DNA of 64,000 bases, taken from positions 5,381,230 to 5,445,229 of the forward strand of contig JAQFVV010006215.1 in the NCBI GenBank assembly GCA_028023455.1, written 5' to 3'. Position numbers and translations under genes: made by a program. The notes under the pieces are model-generated. The model was not told the origin of the DNA and made no database searches. It worked only from the letters and a program-made list of their open reading frames with translations. Each line of letters starts with the position of its first letter. Positions within the stretch are counted from its first letter, which is position 1. Shown one piece after another: positions 1-12,044 of the stretch. This DNA is from Epiperipatus broadwayi. Its lineage: Eukaryota > Onychophora > Udeonychophora > Euonychophora > Peripatidae.

Positions 1-1880
1 CTCAATTCATTGATCGTTGCTATAATTTCACTTCTCTCAATTCTTGGATGTGATCTATTATATTAAATCCACTTTAAATTCAAATTGTTCTTTTGTTGAT
101 TAGAATCAAAAGTTCACCATTGATGAGTTATAATTATTTTGGTAAAGATTTTGTAGAGAACTAATATGTCTATAATCTTCATAATTTTTCTTAAATATCA
201 ATATTACTACTATATTCTTCCAATCCCCTAGTACATCTTTATCATTTAGACATTTGATATATAGGTTTGTCAATAATTTTTCTATTTCTTCATCCACTTT
301 TAAGTCATTGATAGATTTAACAGAATTTAAAATGCTAGGCAATTCAGAAGATGTAATAAATATAGAGGATACTTTGTTTTGTTGTTCTTTATTACTAAAT
401 AATTCTTTATAGACATTTTCCGCATATTTCATGATGTCATCTCTCTTTTAATCAATAGTTTTAATCTTTTCTTCTTATTTCAGATATAACTTTCTTTCCA
501 ATACCGAGATGTTTTACACTTCAAGAAGTATAATAATTACTCTTTCTTATTATTTATATTTATATTCATATTTATATTATACTGTAGTTCTGAAGAAGAC
601 TGCTGGGCAATCGAAACTATAAATTGTAAAAGAGGATGGTAAATAAAGCATTATATAACGGTAGTAAAGTGCACGGATGATTTAGTATTATATGGTATGT
701 TTTATACTTGTGAGACTTTTATTCATTTCTATAGCTTTCCTTGTCAATTCAATTATATTTTCTTATATCATTCTTAAATCTTGTTCATACTATTTTACAA
801 AACTCTATACATTCAACTCTTCTTAATGACTCATTTAAAAATTTTTTCATAATTCTTTTTTCCCTTCACATTGTCTTGCTACAGTAGAAAATTTATTAGT
901 AAATTGCTGCTTTTGTTTTGAACCATTTTTCTTGTAGTTCTTAGTGTATTAGCGATATTATTAATTTCATTTAAGTCTGAACCATCTTTGTAATCTATGA
1001 ATATTCTACAATGGTTTGTAAGTTCTAATTTAAATTCACTGAAGTGTTTCTGAAGATTAAAAATATCAACGGTTAATATTGTCTTTCTTAATAGTTTTCA
1101 TCTCTAGTTTTGTATTAACATATAGTTATATCTCACTAATTAATAACCATTTCCTGTGTTGAATCTATTAAAAGAATATAGTCAATTTTGAAATATCTAT
1201 TTTATGTTAGTCAAAATGTAATACAATTCTTGGGTCTCTTATTTAGATACCTCTATGTCCTTTTCCTTTTAATATTTTTCTAAAAAAAAGAATTCATAAA
1301 ATATAATTTTACTTTGTCTGCAAAGTCCATAAGTCTATGTCCTCTTTCATTTAATGTAATCAAATTTACCCATAGTATTTTCATCTTTCAATTGTTAACT
1401 AATTCTAGCATTAAAGCCTCTCATGACAATTTTGAAATGTTGTTTGGTGTGATCCAAAAATATTTTGTACATCTATATAAAAATCATATACTTCTTCATT
1501 GCAATGAGAACTTATTGAGACACAAATCTGAATATATCATTCTATCTGATATATTATCAATCACCACAATGTTTTCATTTTTTATAATGAATCTCATCAC
1601 TTGTGCTTCCAATATTCTTGCCACTGTAATAAAATACATATTCACTTTTTCAATTAAATACCTCTCTTCACTTTTACTTCTAACTTCATGAAGTCCAACA
1701 ATGTTCCACTTAATATAGATATTCCCATTTATCTTCCTTTACTTGAATATGATCTGCAATTGTATGTACCTAAATAAAATATTGTCATCCAATGGTAGCA
1801 TGGCTTTGCAGTTAGGAGATTCTTAATAGTCTCTGTCAATGGATGCACTGGCTAATGACTTCACAGCCTCCTGGGAATAA
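1..1880 (-). mobile_element. RTE-type LINE, copy A (5' part, decayed)
   Basis: A minus-strand relic of a non-LTR retrotransposon that continues off the left edge. Minus-strand reading near 1770-1680 gives a degraded endonuclease start resembling the one at 13855 in copy B, and 1241-1180 matches the endonuclease block of copy B near 14450. Positions 432-106 read as the reverse transcriptase N-terminal part, with the segment LGDWKNIVVILIFKK followed by a degraded Y-RHISSLQN (normally YRPISLL). The 1790-1880 stretch looks like 5' leader. Stops and frame changes show it is dead. The element lies in the USO1 intron left of the exon at 2106 and has the same orientation as the gene. The plus-strand ORF at 1314-1691 is only its antisense shadow. 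Confidence 0.8.
558..715 (+). repeat. Short interspersed repeat with CTGAAGA-hairpin-GAAAC motif
   Basis: This short plus-strand repeat interrupts LINE copy A. It contains CTGAAGA at 590, a hairpin with a TGG loop, then GAAAC, and ends with a stretch about AAATAAAGCATT and AAGTGC. The same block occurs, folded back on itself, at 7685-7922 and decayed at 7200-7290. The layout resembles a hammerhead catalytic core, but an extra base after the CTGAAGA box and a mismatch in the hairpin make activity doubtful. It could equally be the conserved tail of a SINE or LINE. Confidence 0.5.
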
Positions 1881-2100
1881 GGCCATAAATTTATATAAAT
1901 ATCATGCTTAATTATTCTCTTCCTTAAACAATAATTTTATTGACTTAAATTAAGGCATAAAATTAAAAGATGTAAATCTAGATTGTCATAAGAAATAATA
2001 GAAAAAATTTCTTTAATTAAAAATAAACAGTGAATGCGAAGAAAGATTAATTATATTAATGAGTTAATCTACCAACAATACATACATTAAAAAAAAAAAA

Positions 2101-2105
2101 CTTGC
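2101..2105 (-). other. USO1: Non-canonical GC splice donor of USO1 exon
   Basis: On the minus strand the exon ends in AAG and is followed at once by GCAAGT, the usual form of a GC-AG donor (AG|GCAAGT). Reading on instead gives a phenylalanine run from a poly-T tract, then a stop, which does not resemble the family. A GTATGT site lies about 20 bases further on but would add those residues. The GC donor is therefore preferred by inference. Confidence 0.7.
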
Positions 2106-2267
2106 CTTCATGCCTAGCTCTCTACATTTGCTCTTATATTTGTTTAAAGTGACATCTTGATCTGTTAATAGTATTAATAAGTCATCTTGCTCCTTTTTTA
2201 AATGATCAAGCTCATCTTTGGTCATGTTTGAAGAAATTATTAATGCCTCTTTTTCTGCTTCTAATTT
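2106..2267 (-). CDS. USO1: USO1/p115 exon: end of coiled coil, before acidic tail
   Basis: A 54-codon exon in phase 0 at both ends. It encodes the last coiled-coil segment of the vesicle tether p115. The key match is KKEQDDLLILLTDQD (KKEQDDLLVLLADQD in the vertebrate protein), the most conserved block of the tail, followed by a lysine-rich stretch ending in RELGMK where vertebrates have KDLGH. In the known protein an acidic C-terminus comes next; it is not present in the remaining 2.1 kb, so at least one more exon lies left of the window. The acceptor is the TTTTGTAG at 2268-2275 (minus strand). The donor is the GC type described separately. The gene product acts on the cytoplasmic face of ER-Golgi vesicles and Golgi membranes, tethering vesicles before SNARE fusion. 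Confidence 0.93.
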
Positions 2268-5200
2268 CTACAAAATTAAATATATTCATAAATTGCACAT
2301 TAAGTAAATTTTTGATTAAAACCAGCCAATATTTCTTCTGTGTTACATGTAAGAATATTTCTATAAGTACACTTTATTATTATAAAAATAATGAATTTTT
2401 AACATGATATCTTTATATACAGGATCATCTTAAGAGTTTCAATGTATTATAAATTAAACACAAATGCAAAAAACAAATGTGGTCAAATTAGCAATAACAA
2501 TAATAATAAAAAACTGCATACTTATAATGTATAAGAAATATGAATATATGTAGCAGTCTGTATAGCAGTAATGATGAAACTTTGATTTTAATATTCTCAC
2601 TGTTTTAATTTTATTTGTTTAATTTATAGGATGCATATAATTTCAATATGCAAACATATTAAAACCCTGAAGATAACTGATGTATAAAGAAGTTAAAATG
2701 TTGGAAATTCAATAGTTTTTGATAACATAATCAGAAAAAAATGTACAAGCTACATTACAACTATACCACTAAAAACAGAAGCAAATCACATGTTCCAAGT
2801 GTAAGAGATACAAAAGCTTAATCAATAAATTATTGATAAAAAATGTCAGAATATATATATTATGATAAGTTGAATAGCTAGGCAACAAATTACTGTAAGG
2901 TTCATTAAAAATGTTTTCTTTCTATTTTTAAATGAATTTGCAGCAAAAGGTGCCTTTTGTTTAGTATTGAAATGCATAATGTGTATATATTTTAAGAACA
3001 TTGCACATAAAGTTCAATTCAAAATGAAAATCTAGATTTAATTTCATACATAAAAGTTTTTGATTATATCCATTCTTTTCTTGAGACAATGCTAAATAAC
3101 CACTGTTATTCATGGTTGGTTTGATCGTAAAATTGTATCTGGGATTGATAATAATAATAAAGTACTTATACTACATTTTCTCAGCAATATTGTAGTGTAT
3201 TATTCTTTTTTTACCTATAATTGAATCTTTGAAAAAGAATTTCTATAAACATCTTTAGGAAAAGACCTTCAGTTATATTATTTAATATAGAATCTGAAAA
3301 TTAGAATTTTTTTCCTCTCTGATTAACTAAACAAATATTTTATCTTTATTGGAGATGTTTTAAAACACCATTTTTTAAATTAAGAGACTAAAACAGAAGA
3401 CTGATATGTAATCTATTTATATTATCTCTGTATAAACCTCAAATACTAATCCATTTGAAAAGACTGGTCATATTTGAAAGTTCTTGAAAATTTAAGATTT
3501 TATACAATCATCTACTAATAATTGTTATAAAGTTGTTTTAGACTTTCAAGTTTATTATAGATTAAGTATAAAACTAATTTCTTAAGAGTGATTAGATTAA
3601 ATATTCATTATGAATAATCAATAAACAAGATTGTTATCTTGTTGTAGGTTATGCTATTAGTTCATCAAAAACTAAGTACTGCTTCCAACACTGTGCTCTT
3701 CATCATTATCTTCATCTTTTTTTAACCTTACTATCTTTAGCCACTTAGCTAGTTGGTATAGGGGCTAGTTACTAAGATCTCGTTCACTAGTAATCTCTCT
3801 GATAACTATAGAAATATATAAGTAAAAAAAGATCTCAACATTAATAAATCAATAATGTTAATAGATTTAATAAACAGTAAATTCTAATTACAATCTTACA
3901 TGAGACAATAATATCGGTAAATCACTTTGCATTTGTATTTAGATGAGGAGTTTTACTTAATAATTGTAAGCTTTTAATTATGCATTGCTTAGTTAATATC
4001 ATTACTTTTTATTATAATTTCTTTATTTTTATTTCTTTTAAAATTGTATAGTCCATTTACAGTTAAACACAATTTTATGTCATGCTTTAAAGTATATATT
4101 TAAGCTTATTTATGTCTTTTTTTAAAAAAATAAACCAACAAACAACTGATGTGTATGATTAAATTATTTATTTTGATTATACTTTTCTATTTTATTCTCT
4201 ATATGAATATAGTATAAGCAATCTCTGTTTTAATCTTACAGTATATTTTTCTGATTATAAAAATATTGTGCAATAATATAATTTTAAGTCATCTTTTGAT
4301 TGTGATAAAAATTCAGAAACTAATAACATACTATTCTGTGCATCAACATCATTAATAGCATCATCCAATGACAAACAAGTATGGCTATTTCAACTCCAAG
4401 AGGGGAAAAAAAGATAAAAACAACAAAAGTAATAAAAAAAATACTAGAGATGAGTTTTGCGATAACTACACAAATCAATCTATGAACCACAAATATGTCC
4501 ACATACAGAAAATACTGATCCATTAATCTGTTTATTTGATATTTTATGATGCTGTCTTTTAATTTCTGAAGCAAACGTTTCTTTCTAAAAACACTTCAAC
4601 ACCATTTCTAATAGCTTTCAATTTATTTTACTACCTACCATATCTTCTCAATAAAACAATATTAAAACTTTTTAAAAAATATCCTTGAAATAATTCTCAG
4701 AAGTAAATGGAGTCTGCATTTCTCATGAAAAGTATGATCAAGTTCACCATAAAACACCCTTTTGTTCATTCATTTCACATGACCAATCCAATGAAGATAT
4801 GATTTTACAGTAGCGGATTCTATAGAATCACATCTACCAAGTTGAAGAACACACACTAATTAATTAGTCTTATGATCTTGCTACTTATTTTTAAAATTTT
4901 AGAGATCATTCTTAAATGGAATTTTTCTAATTGCCTTTATGTTATGCCAATAATGTTCATTTATCACTTCTATACAATAAATTAATATAATAATTCACAC
5001 CTAATTTAATTGCAGTAGTTATTTCACCAAGATAAAATATCCTATCTTTTAAATCATTAAAAGCAGCAGCACTACAGTGGAATCTTCATCTTTCAATTTA
5101 AAGAGCTACCGAGATTTAAATTGACTTCATTTTCAAGTTGATAATTATTTCAACTAAAAGTTGTTGGAAGATTTTTTTTCTCATAACTGACTGATAAAAA

Positions 5201-6499
5201 ACTTGGAAGTTTTTGAATATTAATTATTAAAGCAAAGTTTTTATATGTTGCATTTAAAACATTAAGTATATTCTGTAGATCAACCTTTGAACTGGTAGGA
5301 TGCAAATCCAGAATCCAAGAAGATGAAATTTATGTACTGTGCATATATATTTTTACATTATTTTTAATATGCATAATAGTTTGATTATTTGAGAATTATT
5401 ATCTAGGTTTTTTTTTTTGTTTTACGAGTGTCAACATAGTTTTATGACTTGCAATTTTTAATAAATATATATTGTAAACTATATATATATTTAATGTTAA
5501 GTCTAACTTTTTCGTTTTCCATTTTTGTTGGGAATTATACACTTTGTTATTGAATATAAACAAAACACTCAACTGCCATCAAGAATATATAAATAACTAC
5601 CTCTATTAAATTTTTATAATTATTATGTTTTCACAAATGTCTTTTTTTTTCTTACTGAGTTTGATTTTAGGAACATTAAATCTTTAGATGATAGTGAATT
5701 TCAAAATAGTGAAGGTAGGCTTGAGAAAGTAAATAGAAAACTATTTTAATAGATTATTGACCATAGAAATAAATGAAATGTTAGAATAATGAAAAAGCCA
5801 AACAAGTTGCATTATTTATTGTCAAAGATAAAAAGAGAAAATTAAATATCAAAGGATTTTATGAGATAAGATAGACTGATTGTAGAAAAATCATTAGAGA
5901 CTTCTGTATTCTAAAAATTAAAAATAGATATAATAATTAATGTATTGTTTTAAACTCCTAAACAAACAATTAATGAGACTGATTGTGTTAAAATTGTAGG
6001 CATTTCCAAGAAATAGAGCATTATAAAAGTATACATGATGGTTAATAATTGTGATATAATAAAATATAAAACATATATATGTAAAATTTAAAAAGTAATT
6101 GGGAAAAAAATATAAAAATAATTAGGTATATGATGATAGGAGAGGAATTGGAATACTGTGGAAGGTTTTTTTTTTGTTTTTTTTTTTGGGGGGGGGGTCA
6201 TAAAATTGTTGGAAATTATAAGTTAGCAATAGGACATGAGAAATATAAAAGATTAACTAAATTATTAAGATTTATTTAAAAAAAAAAAACAATAATAAAC
6301 CCATGACTTAAAAATCACAAGAGAAGGATTTATATCTGAAAAGCTCTAGATCATAGGAATAAATTTCAATTAGATTATGTTTTGAATTCATAATATATAT
6401 AGAAACAATATTAAGAATAAGCATTCACATCCTAAAATTATTATAGATTATGCCACAATTTGATAGAATTGACATTATTTTTCAAAAATAATAAGAAAC

Positions 6500-7290
6500 T
6501 ATTTCCTACTCATTCTTTTTTTTTTTTTTAAAAAAATGGGCAAGACATTGAGAAAAAAATGTTCAGAGTTAGTGGATAAGAAAATTATTTGTACTTGCAA
6601 ATAATAATAATTTAATTGATAAAATAAATTCAAATTAAAAATTGGAATTATTAAAAAAATAAAATGCAAACAAAACTAAATCAATGAAAATAAATATGAA
6701 AAAGAAAAGATTATGTAGAATGTTGATGATTGAATCATTAAAATAAAGATAAATGCAAACAAAACTAAATTGACAAAAATTATATAAGATTTTCAGAACT
6801 GATAGAAATTTTGGGGTGAAAATAAATACAAACAAAACAAAATTGATGAAAATAGGTAGAAAGAATTAAGAGTAAACATTAGTCAAAAAGTTTTAGAACA
6901 GTAGTAAATATTATGGAGTAATTGGATAACTGATGATGGAAGTATCAATGAAAATATAAGAATGAAACTGTAATGATGAAATGGCTTTTAATAAGAATAT
7001 GAGATAGTTCTGTGTTATTTGATAAACAGAAGTAATGACAATTAAGAAAAGTAATAATAAAAAATTGGAGACTTTAGAAAAGATGTGTATTCAGAAGAGA
7101 ATGGAAAAAATCAGAAAAAAAAAAAGTATTATTATTATTGATAAAAAATTGTTTTAATTTGTTATAGTAGAATATTTATTATGTATATGGTATATTATAG
7201 CTCTGAGAAAGACTACTAGATAGTTGAAAATGTCAGCTAATTTGAAAATATGGTATAATAAAGTATTGCATCATAGAAAGCACATAGAAG
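6500..7290 (+). mobile_element. Heavily decayed LINE reverse transcriptase relic
   Basis: Plus-strand reading around 6815-6860 gives GVKINTNKTKLMKIG, which resembles the G-KIN--KTK-M strand seen in the better-preserved RTE copy at 28790. About 70 bases on, a stretch reads like WITDDGSINENIRMK, the counterpart of the INTDGNIMDEINHRIK segment of that copy. Frames are broken and sequence is drifting towards AT. A tail with a decayed CTGAGA-hairpin-GAAAA block follows at 7200. The family could be RTE or another LINE with a similar thumb region. Confidence 0.5.
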
Positions 7291-7684
7291 AAATGTTATC
7301 ATTTCTTTATTTATATTAGTATTACAAATAAGTGAAAAAAGATTATTTTGAAAAAAATCTTGAAATAATAACAAAAATGGTTTGAAAGTACAGAGTTTAT
7401 GAGAAAAATGATAAAAGAAAAAATTCAAATGATAATGTTAAATATAAAAAAATAGTCATTGGTTCTTGGAAACTAGACCAAGTCAGAAAAGTTTTGGAGA
7501 AAAGGACTACTGTTTCGTACATGAAATAGGCATTTGGTAGATAATTAATAATGATATCAATATTTAAAATGTTATAATTAATGATTATAGTAATACACTT
7601 TGGAATATGGAAAATTATACTTAAACAATGACTTTGATATTTAATGGCATTACTGAACTTTAAAAACAGATAACTTTATCAAAC

Positions 7685-7922
7685 ATCATATAATATTCAA
7701 TTGTCCAAGCACTTTACTACTTTTACAATGCTTTATTTTTCACACTTTTTCTACAGTTTACAGTTTCGATTGCCCCAGCAATCTTCTTCAGACATTATAT
7801 CTCCTAATCTCAACTATTACAATCAAATTTTAAAAAAATCAAAACTGTAAACTGTAGAAAAGGGTGGAAAATAAAGCACTGTAAAAGTAGTAAAGTGCTT
7901 GGACAACTAAGTATTATATGAT
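7685..7922. repeat. Palindromic repeat with hammerhead-like core on the minus strand
   Basis: The ends are inverted copies of each other (ATCATATAATA at both, then TTGTCCAAGCACTTTAC). The arms converge on a centre near 7810. Reading the minus strand from 7791 gives CUGAAGA, one A, a perfect 6-bp hairpin GAUUGC-UGGG-GCAAUC, then GAAAC. This is the repeat seen at 558-715, here as an inverted pair. No target duplication is evident. Confidence 0.7.
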
Positions 7923-8384
7923 ATACATTTGGCAATGCAATAAGAAAGAGTAGTTATTTATCAAACATCTATTGCAAGATTCCACTTATAATGTTCATGT
8001 AATTATTTTAAAATATACAAATTTTAATATTACAGTAAAAATTTAGCATGATAAATCCTGTAAAATAATAAGTTTATGAAATACAATGTAAGATCTTCAG
8101 TAGTGAGATTAATGATTTGTACTTAATATCTTTTTACAATTAATATAGCCAATTTTATGAAATTTTTTTTCTACATAATGTACATTTATTATTATAAATT
8201 AACAATTGTCTTTTTTATTATTAAGTTCAATTACATTCATTGATAGTGTAGATTTTATAATAGAAATTATTAATTCTTGTAGCAATCAAAAGAGGACAAA
8301 AAAAATCAATAAAAATAATTATCTAATTTAATAATTGCAATTTAATAAAATATGTGACAAAATATTAAAAAAACAACTATTAAC

Positions 8385-8609
8385 CTGAAATTTTTCTTCA
8401 AATCGAAGTTTATCTTCATTTGATTTAATTAAACGGTCTTGAAGATTATTCCTATCATCTCTTATTTTCGATAATTCTTTGGCCTGCAAATCAAACTGCT
8501 CTTTTAATGATAATAAATGACCTTCTAATTCAGAGACTCGACTAGAAAGAACAGTTTTCTCTGCCATTACTGCAGATTGATTTTCTGTTGTCTGAGGACT
8601 GGAAGAATG
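8385..8609 (-). CDS. USO1: USO1/p115 exon: distal coiled coil
   Basis: A 75-codon exon, phase 0 at both ends, with acceptor TTATTTAG and donor CAG|GTTAAT on the minus strand. It starts HSSSPQTTENQSAV, a polar linker, then enters a heptad-patterned coiled coil (SSRVSELEGHLLSL, then KELSKIRDDRNNLQ) that runs to the exon end at EEKFQ. In vertebrate p115 the matching part also starts with a short polar stretch (around GETETIIA) and continues into an EGRLSALLQE coiled coil, so order and character agree though identity is low. The internal methionine at 8567 opens a long ORF but is not a start site; it sits inside the exon. Upstream neighbour is the duplicated exon at 10933. Confidence 0.88.
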
Positions 8610-10932
8610 CTAAATAATAAAATAAAATTACAATATCAAAATAATATTAAAAAAACAACAACTACAAAATATAAATAAATTTGACAATAAGCCAGAATGG
8701 GGAGATTCATAATGTATACATATCTGTATAAAAATAAACATTCTCAAAGCAACTAAATCCAATTATATTTTCTCGCATCAATGTAAATTTATTGGTTAAA
8801 CAAAAACTAATTCTTTGGGAATTTAACTTGTGAATTATTTGTAAGAACATATTCAAACTTAATTATATTGTGAATAAATCGAATAAAATGTTTGTACTAA
8901 ATAGATGTCTTTTTATTTAATTTAATCACTACTTCTGCTATTCCATATTTTATTTTAAATAATTATATATGTAAATTTTGACTAGGTTCATTTCTCCTTT
9001 TAACCTTTAAATATAGATGCATATATATGCCATGTAAAACTTGAGACCAATTCGCCTAAATATATATAGATAAAACAAAATTTAATACCTACTGCAAGGC
9101 AAAAGTCTTTCCAACATCTTCCATTGAGAAATAGAGGAAGAATAACTATTAGTGTTGGCCAATTATGAGATAATGAGGTATTTTCACATTAAGTACCCAT
9201 TTATTGAAGCCAATGTTGGATAACTAACTACAAGTACTCTAATGGGAAAAAAAAAAACTTTCTAACAAGCATAATTCAAACAAAAATCATGGACATTCGC
9301 ATATACATTTTATATAAAAATAAAATTTTTAAGTTACAATACTACTGGAAATAAAAATTATTTAATTTTAGCAATCATTTAAAAACTCTAATGAGATTCT
9401 TGCTATATATAATATTTTTAATTAATTGCATAAAATTTTTCTGCTGTTATTCACTGCATATGGAATATTTATTTCAATAATAAAGTTTTTAAAAAATTGA
9501 AACACATTTTAATTTAAAAGATATATTTTTGTTTTTCCAATCCCATCAAATATTTATTATGGCTCATTCAATAAAAAAATTAAAATTTATTACATTATAT
9601 TTTAAAGGGAAAATATACATTTTTTTCTATTTCCTTATTTATTTACTGATAATCTCTGATACTTTTCATCATATTACATACTAGCTAAATAATAAAATTC
9701 AAAGATTAAAAAAAAAAGTCATGATTCAGTAAAAAAGCTTGAATCCAAATTTGATCATAATCAAATTTTTAATAAATAATGACTAGACTCTGTTAGAGAG
9801 TGTTAACTGTTTTGCTGAATGGATAACTTGAAAGAGATAAGCACAAATGCAGCTCAACTCTAATTTCCAGGTATCTTATGATACCCCAAAATCAATCAAT
9901 TTGATTACTTTGTATGGATGTGCATACATCAAATAACAATTAACAAAAATCCCAAATAATTACAAATTCTATATATATATCAGGACGAAGCATCTATGTA
10001 TTGAACGGAATGAGTGCTTCCATAGAAAAACTACTAAAACTTTCAAAAGTTTTTAATTAAAATTCAATTTAAAAAATTCACTTTCAATTTTTTTTACCAA
10101 GAGTTGAATTGTTTTTATATATGCAGAGTATGAATTTGACTATCACATTCTCGTTGATTTACAGTTAAAACTTTTAAGAATGTTTAAAAGGATTTGGAAG
10201 ATAAAAATACATTGATAATATATTCTCTGATATACAGATGAGAGAATTTCAGATTTTTCTAGATGTAATATATATATATTAGGCGCTATTATGTAAAAAT
10301 TGTTGTAGCAAGTGAAATAAAAACATTATAAAAAAAAGAAGTATGCTTCTGTTCCTAAAAAAGTCACACTTCATCACTGATATATATATATATCATTTAT
10401 TAAAATTGTACTTCAATATTTTCAAGCACAAACACCTCCATGAATAAAAAATAATTTGTAAATAATATCAATAATAACATGAAAATGCTATTAATTTACT
10501 CAAAAACTTTATCATATGAGTTGTGAAATCAATAAAACATACAACAAAGGGGAAAAAAGATTTTAAAAAATGAGTTAATTTAAAAATGTATTTAAACAAT
10601 TATTTCATATGTGCATGTATAAATTTATGTACCCTGGAATTACATATGTGTGTATATACATATATCATAAATACAAGAATAAAAATAAATATCTTTAAAA
10701 AAAAAAAATTCAATAAAATTACATTCTCAATGTAAAACTGAATAGAATATCTACTACATAAATGCTAAATAAAAGTCTATTGTTAGGTTTCAATAATAAT
10801 AACAACAACAAAAAATTATGCAAATATTAGTATTAGTAAGCATCAATAAAAACATCTTTAAAAATAGAAAAAAAAAATCTGTTAGTGCACCAAAACTATC
10901 GGAGCTAAAACCTATTTAGAATTTACATTTAC
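8610..10932 (-). other. USO1 intron; holds left boundary of the segmental duplication
   Basis: A 2.3-kb intron with no further exon visible. From about 9100 upward it aligns by eye with the intron below the paralogous exon at 34074 (for example a block around 9265-9290 recurs at 32228-32255). TA-rich microsatellite-like stretches occur near 9975, 10265 and 10380. Confidence 0.7.
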
Positions 10933-11109
10933 CAATTCAGAAACTTGTTTATGAAGATCTTCATTTTGTGCTTTTAAAGATTCAATTTCTTGTTCTTTTT
11001 CTATAACAACTGCACTCACATTTTCAAGATCTGCATTTAAACGATCTATTATTACTTGAAGGTTATATTCAATCACATTTTCATTTGGTCCATCAGTTTG
11101 TGTATTTTG
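10933..11109 (-). CDS. USO1: USO1/p115 duplicated coiled-coil exon, downstream copy
   Basis: A 59-codon exon, phase 0 at both ends, so it can be included or skipped without changing frame. It reads QNTQTDGPNENVIEYNL, then a coiled coil ending LHKQVSEL. It differs from the copy at 34074 at 11 of 59 residues by my alignment, mostly conservative. The acceptor is TTCTTCTCAG. Two GTAAAT donors lie 6 bases apart; the second would add VN, and the same pair is present in the other copy. In vertebrate p115 the single corresponding part is the segment starting near SSQTSGTNEQ. No stop or damage is seen, so it looks like a working exon, used either with or instead of its twin. Confidence 0.9.
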
Positions 11110-12044
11110 CTGAGAAGAAAATAAAATAAATTTTGCTATTTTTATATAGTAGTTAACTAGGTAAAACTTTTTTCCTAAAAATTTAAATAATTCTATGTGT
11201 TTCAAATTCTAATTTTTTGTGTGCAAATATGAATAAATTTAGGGTGCTTTCAATTCGATTTCAATTAATATATAAGTTTATATATTTAATAATAATAATA
11301 GTAATAAAAAACCACTAGAAAAAAATAAAAGAATGAATTTATAATTTATAAAAAAAAAAAAAGCTTCAACTCATTTAAATTCTTAACAATAACAAAGTAA
11401 GTTTGTATCTATTAGAATCAAATTTTTGTTTTATATATGAACATTTAATATCCTATATATGTACAGACCTTCATTTCTTTCTGTATACATATGGAATAAA
11501 GAAATAGTATTGTTACACAAACAATTTGAACAACTGATGTTAAATGTTGCAAATAAACATTATTTAAAGATTTATCTGATTAACAAATAAAAGAAAGCTT
11601 TCACTTAAGATTCAAATTTCCACTTGAATAGTTTTATCAAATAGTTATTAGCATACCATTTTCAAATTTGACAATTTGAACATTTTAAAACGAATAAATA
11701 ACAAAAAAATTATATAAAGCTGTTAGTGCATTACAATCACCACACAGAAATCAACTTAGGATTTAATATATATAAGATTTAATTAAATCTTATATACACC
11801 AGTAAACTTTAATATGTAATAAAAACATTAAAATGTTTTTAAAGTATGCCACAAATCAAATGCTGTTTCAACAAATGTAATCAAGATCTAGATTCAACCA
11901 TTTGAAATTCAAACTAACAATCAAAAATCCTTCACAATTATAAATAAACAGTAAGATCCATACATCTGCATTACTAACTATCAACTCCAGGATGGATCGT
12001 GAACTTTGCAGATAAAGTTTAACCCACATTGATCTTTTTAACAT

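Larger units (their letters stand above)
2268..8384 (-). other. USO1 intron between exons at 8385 and 2106
   Basis: A 6.1-kb AT-rich intron. I see no coding exon in it. It holds a decayed LINE relic on the plus strand (about 6500-7290) and a palindromic repeat (7685-7922). Homopolymer runs are common, including a T run then G run near 6165-6200 and a T-to-A run near 6517. The small ORFs at 4320, 6635 and 7237 show no family features. Confidence 0.75.

Noticed and set aside
1314-1691. 125-residue plus-strand ORF
   Set aside because: It is antisense to the endonuclease part of LINE copy A.
8328-8567. Methionine-initiated ORF as a separate small protein
   Set aside because: It is part of a USO1 exon that is open further upstream to a good acceptor and continues the family alignment.
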